A DNA stretch of 64,000 nucleotides from Paralvinella palmiformis (lineage: Eukaryota > Annelida > Polychaeta > Terebellida > Alvinellidae): assembly GCA_025642065.1 (NCBI GenBank), contig JAODUP010000714.1, forward strand, positions 1 to 64,000, written 5' to 3'. This document shows positions 57,898-64,000 of this stretch, one piece after another (the stretch's first letter is position 1; every line of letters starts with the position of its first letter). Below the pieces are notes generated by a model, which was not told where the DNA came from, made no database searches, and saw only the letters and a list, made by a program, of their open reading frames with translations. The translations under genes and the position numbers were made by a program.

Positions 57898-60111
57898 CAC
57901 ACACACACACACACAAGTATTAATTCTGAGAACTGAAAGATAAAAAATAATATGAAATAGTAGAAAAAATAAAGCCATTAGGAAGTACACAAAAAACTTC
58001 ACTGATTCAAGAACATCTTTAACTTTTAATCTATTCCATTACTTTGTTATTATGACAAATGTACTTTTTGCTTACAGTGCTTTATTGAGATCACGTTTTA
58101 ATTTCAGCATCTTTTCATAAGAAGATTCATCATTTTTCCGGTTTTTTCTCGTCTGCATCTTTTCTGTCCTTCGCCTAAATGCCACATAAGGATTGTTGGT
58201 GGTGGAGCCATCTCGCTTCTCAGTCTTCACTTGAGGGATTAAGGCATGTTCCTGTGCAAACAGAGAATTATTTGGCAAGATAATTCCCTAAGTTCGCTTA
58301 TGAATATATGTTCATCGCTTCCTAAAAAAATATAAATATATACGAACTATTTATACAGCATTTAGATCTTTATGAACCAGAACATGAGATATATTACAGA
58401 GCGGATATGTCAGTTGCTGTTATGACATCATCTACTTACCAGACGAAGTCGTTTATTTAACCAATAATCATATACAGCAATTGTCAAATCATCATCTTCC
58501 TTCAGCAGGGCCTTGGCTTCGTGTAATGTTACAACCTTCAAAATAAATATCTATTTTATTACATATAAAGATCAAGCTACACGATAACTACTCAACTTCA
58601 ATAGCTAAAGCCCTGTCCAAACTGAAAGCATCTTTCTACTATAGATTAAACAGTTAGTATAACTCTATAACCTGCCATAAAAGATAACCTATGTTAAGAA
58701 CCAACTGAGGTTAAATACAAAGCACACATCATTCATTAATTATCTAACAAGGAATCCTCAAATAACAGAGTAGTAGTTAGAAAATGTTATATATGGGTCA
58801 ATAAAAAATGCATTACTCTGTTTATGATTTCAAGAGGTCATTCATAACTTATTAACATTATGCTGACATATGACCACACACCAGACATGGGGTCAATCCA
58901 ATTCCGGAATTGGAATTGATTATTTAAAAAAAAAATTATTTGGAATTGAGAAATTTTGAATTGGAATTGAGAAATTCTGAATTGGAATTAGGAAATTTTA
59001 AATTGGAATTGAAGTTTCTTACCAAAAAATTAAATCCAAAATTTAATTTACCATTTTTACAATGTTAACACTTACATGTGGTGTTACCAATATACTGGAA
59101 CCATAATGATCCAGAGCCTGGGTTCCTTATATATAATATATATATCAGATATGCACACCGACTGTGGCACCCCAAGTGAGCATCTAACCAATTAAAATGA
59201 CACCACCACATAACATACCTGTAATCTATATAGAGATATTGCTATTTACGAATTAATTAATTTTATCATCTCACAGGGAATGCCAATCTGGACATCAAAG
59301 TGTCACTACTATAGCCTGTCCCCAGACCTAACTTTTTAATAACCATTTGAGAGATTTTGTAAACTTAACAATATGTTATTGGTTTAGTACCCAGAAGGGT
59401 TGTGAAAGTAAATACAGGATTTGACCCCTGCTGGGCGGAGCTAAGCAAATACATTGATTTCAAGGTTCCTACTAGACAGTGGGATATAAACACACCTTTG
59501 ATGATTACAAAATATACTCTTACATGGGGATGCATCCAAGACTATGATCCACCACGTGATATAATCAAATATCTCTTTAGCTAAAAGGGCATTGTGGTTA
59601 GGCTTGCGCTATTTTACCACATTAACACTTACATGTGCTGTTACCAATATACTAGAACCAAATTGATCCAGAACTTATATATATATATATATATCAAACA
59701 TGAACACTGACTGTAAGTGTAACACCGCACGTGCACATTTAACCAATTAAAATGGTCTGGATACCTTGGGCTCCACCCACAACACGGTGACACCACCACA
59801 TAGCATGCCTGTAATCTATATGAGACATTGCTATTTAGGAATTTAACCCCATTCAATGTTTAGAATGGGCAAAATAAACTTAAATCCACTAATTAATTTA
59901 CCATTTAATTATTTAATTGAGAAATATTTCTTCCATGACAATCCTACTTGGAATATAAAGTACTTTGAGTATGTATTCCAAGTAGGTACTCAGAGTATCT
60001 ATTCATGGTAAAAAATATTAGGCAAAAAGAGTCAGAATTTTGTAATTAGAATTGAATTTATAAATTTGAGGTGGAATTGAAATTGACCAAATGGAATTGA
60101 CCCCATGTCTA

Positions 60112-60144
<33 letters not shown>

Positions 60145-61278
60145 GATAAAGATGATGGAAACTAAGAGAAATTCACAAATCAAGTCACAACTATGATGTC
60201 ATGTTACACATGGATTTGATATTATGAATGATAACATGAACTCAATGAGTTGATATGATAGAGGGGTGACTATGTATGAAAAACATATCCCATAAATACA
60301 GTATGTGTATTTATAAATATGTTATAGAAGATTTATGTTGGTTCTATTATTACTACAGAATATATCAAATTATCCCCCCCCCCAAATATTAGAAATGTGT
60401 CATCTCTTGAAAATGTTAAATCTCTTCCTAAAAACACACCTGTGCTTTCACAGATAAATGATCATTATCTTTTAAATCATTACAGGGTTTTTACAGACAT
60501 ATTATTTGGGGTATTATTATATTACATATTATTTGTACAGTGCCTGCTAGTAAGGGCACTTTATTAAATATACATTATTATTAATTGCATAAACACCAAC
60601 CATTATAAAATGAAAAAAATCCCTCTACTTAACAAACTGATTTCACATTTATTATAATCATTGGCATCATAAAAAAAACCTTAATTATAACCTTAATGCC
60701 TCTTGCTAGTAGCTATACTATAGACAAACTAAAAAATAATCACTTTTATAATAATAATAATATGTGACATTTGTATAGCACCCTATCCAGCTATATAGCT
60801 ACTCTAAGGCACTTTAGAGTATTATTATCCATGACTCATACCAGTTCCAATCCAGCACAACTCAAGGAGCATAAAATGCATGCTGCCATTATAGGCGTAA
60901 AGCGTTACTCAAACACATAGCCATCTCGTCCTGTCAGGTTCTCATTTTATGGATGAGTGAACCAGTCGCCACATGACAGCATTATCCCTCCCGGAGGCTT
61001 GAACCAGAGTCTTATGCTCTAACTAACTGTACTATCATGGCTCGATATAAAATAACATACATGCTGTTATTTTCTGTTGAACATGATTACACAATTGAGG
61101 ATGGGGACATGTTTTTAACTTACAGTCTGACCACTGCCTTTCTCCAATCTGTCCATCATATTCTCAAACTTTAATGGTGTCAGACTGAGATTCTTGAAGT
61201 TTTTACTCTGTTTATTTAGCCAGGTTTCATCCTCGGAATCCATGTCATAGTCAGGGATCTCCTGGTCCATACCCCAAG
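50240..61278 (-). CDS. EPC1: Enhancer of Polycomb homologue (EPC1/EPC2), 12 exons, 5'-partial
   Basis: EPC proteins are scaffold subunits of the NuA4/TIP60 histone acetyltransferase complex in the nucleus. The conserved EPcA region contacts the acetyltransferase module. Exons complement(join(50240..50303,50595..51018,52896..53479,55292..55420,55519..55667,55772..55858,56150..56314,57194..57311,57676..57756,58076..58251,58440..58535,61124..61278)) give 741 codons with all phases agreeing. Landmarks are PDYDMDSEDE and LEKGSGQ (exon 1), NPYVAFRRRTEKMQTRKNRK (exon 3), DDDPDGVYAFRRK (exon 7), YARRRVGRGGR (exon 8), a Gln-rich stretch and LDSATAQFAASAV (exon 10) and the C-terminus RENHEG...VAMEVT (exon 12). 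The N-terminal start of EPcA (about 50-60 residues) is beyond 64000. Invertebrates usually have one EPC gene, so the EPC1/EPC2 distinction does not apply well. Confidence 0.97.
50595..51018 (-). CDS. EPC1: EPC exon: Ser/Thr-rich C-terminal region
   Basis: Acceptor tttcag, donor gtaagg. 141 residues rich in Ser, Thr, Ala and Leu with low complexity, ending ASVLKLATTPNVRNDNIPR. Only the end aligns recognisably with EPC1 (ALKLA...). The plus strand also reads open for 82 codons here, which is a shadow. Confidence 0.93.
51225..51400. repeat. 39-bp minisatellite, about 4.5 copies
   Basis: catcagtcctattgaggtgt followed by caaaactgaacaaatctaa repeats every 39 bp with almost no change, in the EPC intron 51019-52895. 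Confidence 0.95.
52896..53479 (-). CDS. EPC1: EPC exon: Gln-rich and conserved QFAASA region
   Basis: The largest exon (584 nt), acceptor tttacag, donor gtaagt. It starts KHFRPQSPVED, equivalent to the WRHFRPR segment of vertebrate EPC. It continues with a Gln-rich run (QEQLLQMQRQQQEQLLKQE), FTLDSATAQFAASAV and a long Ser/Thr/Val-rich tail. Confidence 0.97.
53935..54020 (+). mobile_element. Fragment with LINE/SINE-type 3' tail
   Basis: aatttatatagtgccctata and ggttactctaaggc match, in the same order, the tail motifs of the SINE at 60745 (tatagcaccctatcc, ctactctaaggc) and the LINE at 23450. How far the element extends towards 54620 is unclear. A weak B-box-like gggttcaaatc lies at about 54570 on the minus strand. 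Confidence 0.5.
55292..55420 (-). CDS. EPC1: EPC exon
   Basis: Acceptor ttgaag, donor gtaagt. It encodes RIILDRALTEWDEYLTELDL followed by a Pro-rich turn and WLKEYTDYIQQAE. The start matches RVLLDRA of vertebrate EPC1. Confidence 0.96.
55519..55667 (-). CDS. EPC1: EPC exon: ARRRVGRGGR motif
   Basis: Acceptor ttacag, donor gtgaac. It encodes LGDWPWCSKEEGG, RRFVYSLTSLEQPRHCVGYA and RRRVGRGGR, closely matching the C-terminal part of the conserved EPC core. Confidence 0.98.
55772..55858 (-). CDS. EPC1: EPC exon: DPDGxYAFRRK motif
   Basis: Acceptor attcag, donor gtgagt. It encodes SASEQEMDDDPDGVYAFRRK and DGCCYHA, equivalent to DNDPDGPFAFRRKAGCQYYA in vertebrate EPC1. Confidence 0.98.
56150..56314 (-). 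CDS. EPC1: EPC exon: basic segment
   Basis: Acceptor aagcag, donor gtaggt, 55 codons. It begins DDVGYVKKKREYKKRKHKH (basic, likely nuclear localisation) and ends in an acidic stretch SSEDDG. The KRKYEKKPK and SSDEE elements of vertebrate EPC1 occupy the same place. Confidence 0.96.
57194..57311 (-). CDS. EPC1: EPC exon
   Basis: Acceptor tttag, donor gtctgt (weak consensus but phase-correct). It encodes RYQMCDWDGKSLAEALAQRH and an IPIQNQY stretch, aligning with RYNLGDYNGEIMSEVMAQRQ of vertebrate EPC1. Confidence 0.95.
57676..57756 (-). CDS. EPC1: EPC exon: basic helix
   Basis: Acceptor cctcag, donor gtgagt, 81 nt. It encodes TILELMKRREKSKKELLKLT and IEIVEKR, nearly the same as TILEMIKRREKSKRELLHLT in EPC1. 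Confidence 0.98.
57862..57915. repeat. (TA)n/(CA)n microsatellite
   Basis: A TA run of about 34 nt is followed directly by an AC run, in the intron between EPC exons 3 and 4. Confidence 0.95.
58076..58251 (-). CDS. EPC1: EPC exon: most conserved EPcA block
   Basis: Acceptor gcacag, donor gtaagc. It encodes VKTEKRDGSTTNNPYVAFRR, RTEKMQTRKNRKND and YEKMLKLKRDL. These are almost identical to EPC proteins from yeast-like to vertebrate EPcA domains and provide the firmest identification. Confidence 0.99.
58440..58535 (-). CDS. EPC1: EPC exon: EPcA helix
   Basis: 32 codons in phase 0, acceptor ttgaag, donor gtaagt. It encodes VVTLHEAKALLKEDDDLTIA and VYDYWLNKRLRL, matching SLQEAKLLLKEDDELIREVFEYW in EPC1. 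Confidence 0.98.
58883..60110. mobile_element. Non-autonomous TIR element (hAT-like), about 1.2 kb
   Basis: The left end agacatggggtcaatccaat and right end ttgaccccatgtct are inverted repeats. accacacac flanks both ends and is a plausible 8-9-bp target duplication, blurred by the CA microsatellite on the right. Subterminal ggaattga copies repeat at both ends. Inside, two direct repeats of about 230 bp (about 59065-59260 and 59625-59850) share cacttacatgtg, gttaccaatatact and cctgtaatctatat. No transposase is present. The hAT assignment rests on the likely 8-bp duplication and is inference. Confidence 0.75.
60112..60142. repeat. (CA)n microsatellite
   Basis: A pure CA run at the right edge of the TIR element. 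Confidence 0.97.
60745..61045 (-). mobile_element. SINE family 3, tRNA-derived with LINE-type tail
   Basis: On the minus strand it begins with a tRNA-like head (gatagtacagttagttagag as A box, ctggttcaagcc as B box). It then runs through a body with tgacaggacgagatggctat and ends gccttagagtagc, agggtgctatacaaatg and an ATT-repeat tail. The tail motifs match the LINE at 23450-24770. Confidence 0.85.
61124..61278 (-). CDS. EPC1: EPC first visible exon
   Basis: Acceptor ttcag, donor gtaagt. It encodes MDQEIPDYDMDSEDETWLNK and LTPLKFENMMDRLEKGSGQT, equivalent to QPDYDLDSEDEVFVNK...PLQFEEMIDRLEKGTGQ. It enters in phase +2, so at least one upstream exon with the EPcA start lies beyond the window. 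Confidence 0.98.
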
Positions 61279-64000
61279 CTGAAAATAACAACACAATAGT
61301 AACTAAAATGTTAAATAAACAAGACACACAAACAAACAAACATAAAAAGACTATTGTCCTTTCCGGTATCTAGGTACTGGCAGCCTATTTCATCTATATA
61401 AATAAAAGTGTGTCTGTATGTTTGTTGATATTTGTTGAAACTATGTTTACTCATTAAAATTCGTTTTTTATTATTATAAACTCTTAATTATAATGTCCAA
61501 GTAGCCCTCTGCAGAACCAAGCTTTAAAGTCCTTGCCGAGAGTGACTTTTAAGCCGTTATATAATACTATCTAATTAAAAGCAAATAAACTATTACTGTA
61601 GGTCTTGGCCATTCAGCCAATACTTTGAGTCAGTATTATAACCCTTATTTTTGTAGGTTGACTTAATGGCCTGTGCTATTTCAGTGTCAAGACGTATAAT
61701 AATCGGAAGATATTTCAGTGTGTTAGCAGACTCGATCTATATGCAAACTGACATCAATCATCATTCTGATCTAAACTGATGCAGTCATGCAGTGAAAATA
61801 GAAGTGAAACAAGTTGATGATAGTGATTAATGGTTTTATAACAGAATTATCTGATTTTTGTAATTATGGATAAATGTTGTCGGACTCAGTAGTGCACTTG
61901 ACGACTTTCAATTTGAAGGCACCTTCTATAACAAGACAACTCATACCCAAGACATCCCGTACCAAAGAGCATCATATCTTTTGGCGGCATAGACGTACAT
62001 CTTGTTTTCAAAGAAGAGTGTCTTTATTGTTGTGGTAATAATACAAGATTACTGAAAACCAAAAAGTTCAGTTTAAATAAAAATATTTATTTCAGTAATT
62101 TTATCATTGTTTCCCAATGCAATCTTGTGTTTTAAATACTTTTCACTGTTCCCATGATTCACTTTCTGGCTCACAAGCGCAATGTTCGATGATGTATTTT
62201 TGTGTTCAAAATGTTTGATATCATCTAAAAATACTGCAGAGAATAGTTAAGATTTTTAGGTCGGCTACTACCGTAAATTTTGATATTCTAAAATACGATC
62301 TTATGACTTAATGGTAATCTCTTAAATACAAATATAACTATCATGTAAACTGATAATAATAATAATAGGTTCATAAGCTAGATGGGCATCTAATGTAACT
62401 TATGAGTCAATCATATTAATAAATGTATTTATTACATTTTAACTGTTATTAATATATTAACTTAATGCTTTTTATTTATACTCATTAAATTAATTATATA
62501 AAAATTGAATATAAAATTTCACTGTTTTCTGTTAAAATAACACATTATTAGATATAGATTATAATATGTTTAAATCACTAGTTTATCTGTTTATCATATC
62601 CACCTGTATAGGTAAAAATGTAAATTGTTTATTATCCGTTTATCATATCCACCTGTATAGGTAAAAATGTAAATTATTTATTATCCGTTTATTATATCCA
62701 CCTGTATAGGTAAAAATGTAAATTGTTTATTATCCGTTTATCATATCCACCTGTATAGGTAAAAATAGAAATTATTTATTATCCGTTTATCATATCCACC
62801 TGTATAGGTAAAAATAGAAATTATTTATTATCCGTTTATCATATCCACCTGTATAGGTAAAAATGTAAATTATTTATTATCCATTTATCATATCCACCTG
62901 TATAGGTAAAAATGTAAATTGTTTATTATCTGTTTATCATATCCACCTGTATAGGTAAAAATGTAAATGATTTATTATCCATTTATCATATCCACCTGTA
63001 TAGGTAAAAATAGAAATTGTTTATGTACCTTATAGTAGTAACATCCACAATAATTGATATGTTAGAACTTTACCTATAAAGTTTACCCCAAATAAACACT
63101 ACAACACACTTAGCATCCATAATTGACAAAGAGATAATAAGACAAAAGGATCATTAACGTATGATGTATATACAATACTCAAACTTATAATTAGAAGGGA
63201 TTCTATTCAGATATTCAACTATGTAATGATGTACTTCAAATTAATTTGTTATAATTATTATTCTAAACAACATTGTAATGTCAGATTGAGTAAGAAGTGG
63301 CCAAGTTAAACAATTGTTTTTTGTGAAAGATCATCAAATAAAAGAACATAAATTATCATCAGTAAATATGTTTTTGTCTACCTTCAAAGGCAAATATTAA
63401 TAACTCTAAAAAAAATGTTATCACTTCAGATAACAATATTAAAACATACTACAGTTTTACCAAATAAAACAAAATTATTAACCCACTTATTAAAAAACAA
63501 ATATATTATTTTTACTGATTCAACATGTTTTAGCTAAAGACAACCAACCATTTATTATACTTAATATGCAGCAATTTATAATATTTCTCTTTTTTCTAAA
63601 AAATAGTACAAAATGATACTAGAAACTACGCCATATAGAAATTAGATAGAGTATCAAATACTGATAATTTAAATATTGAGGTATTAATTATGTAACTAGT
63701 ATCAAACCAGTACTATTACTAGATGTCTATATCCTAACTAGTAACACAACAACCTTACCGCTAGAAATATCGGTTGCCTCCGACAAATTTTTGTGTTACT
63801 ATTGATCACCAATAACTTGCCGTTTCAGCAGGGCTAGAAAAATAATTCTACATCTCACTAGCCCCAGGGCTGTAAAATTTTAATTCACTAGCCCAACAAA
63901 TTTGTTTACTAGTTATTAAAACTAAATTTGTTTACTAGTCAGAACAAAACTGCTGAAATCAATGGGTGAGAACAGATCATAATTTTTTTATGATTTATGT
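61279..64000 (-). other. EPC intron, no exon recognised
   Basis: It is AT-rich and holds the 49-bp array at 62587. Repeat-like sequence with inverted actagcccaacaaatttg/ttactag motifs lies near 63825-63935. I could not find the missing EPcA start here on the minus strand. Confidence 0.6.
62587..63025. repeat. 49-bp minisatellite, 9 copies
   Basis: gtttatcatatccacctgta plus taggtaaaaatgtaaattgt repeats every 49 bp from about 62589 with few changes (tgtaaa or agaaa, ccg or cca). Confidence 0.96.

Overview
The window is AT-rich animal nuclear DNA holding two intron-rich, convergent protein-coding genes and much repetitive sequence. Conserved GT-AG exons, tRNA-headed SINEs, L2/CR1-like LINE pieces, a gypsy-type LTR element, TIR transposons and very many mini- and microsatellites suggest an invertebrate. 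A lophotrochozoan, perhaps a mollusc, is my best guess, but no single feature fixes the taxon.

Gene 1 (+ strand, 2597-40216) is a class I diacylglycerol kinase (DGK alpha/beta/gamma type). Twenty coding exons can be joined with every reading phase agreeing. They give 753 codons: a Ser-rich linker, two EF hands, two C1 zinc fingers, and the catalytic and accessory domains. The N-terminal recoverin-homology exons must lie left of position 1. Gene 2 (- strand, 61278-50240) is an Enhancer of Polycomb homologue (EPC1/EPC2). Twelve exons give 741 codons down to the conserved C-terminus ending MEVT. Its first exon or exons lie right of 64000. The two genes point tail to tail across about 8-10 kb in which I find no gene.

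Introns carry most of the rest. 1-2.2 kb: three minisatellites. 5-9.5 kb: SINE pieces and a 55-bp array. 14.6 kb: a second SINE family. 15.8 kb: a MITE. 17.0 kb: a transposase tail. 18.9-20.4 kb: a 35-bp satellite with a palindrome in each unit. 22.9-24.8 kb: a 69-bp array next to a 5'-truncated LINE. 28.3-31.4 kb: a SINE and an array grown from a SINE tail. 32.0-33.3 kb: a pogo-like TIR element. 35.5-39.5 kb: a gypsy-like LTR element. 58.9-60.1 kb: a TIR element in an EPC intron. 60.7-61.0 kb: a SINE that shares its tail with the LINE.

Two observations stand out. First, four splice sites of the DGK gene lie inside minisatellites in exact register with the repeat (38-bp and 44-bp units at the two ends of one 549-bp intron, a 19-bp unit at a donor and a 42-bp unit at an acceptor). 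Here minisatellites appear to have been seeded by, or to have supplied, splice signals. Second, the LTR element has matching LTRs, a 5-bp target duplication, a primer-binding site, a polypurine tract, a gag start and an RNase H scrap. Most of its middle, however, is a decayed gene of an uncharacterised invertebrate protein family.
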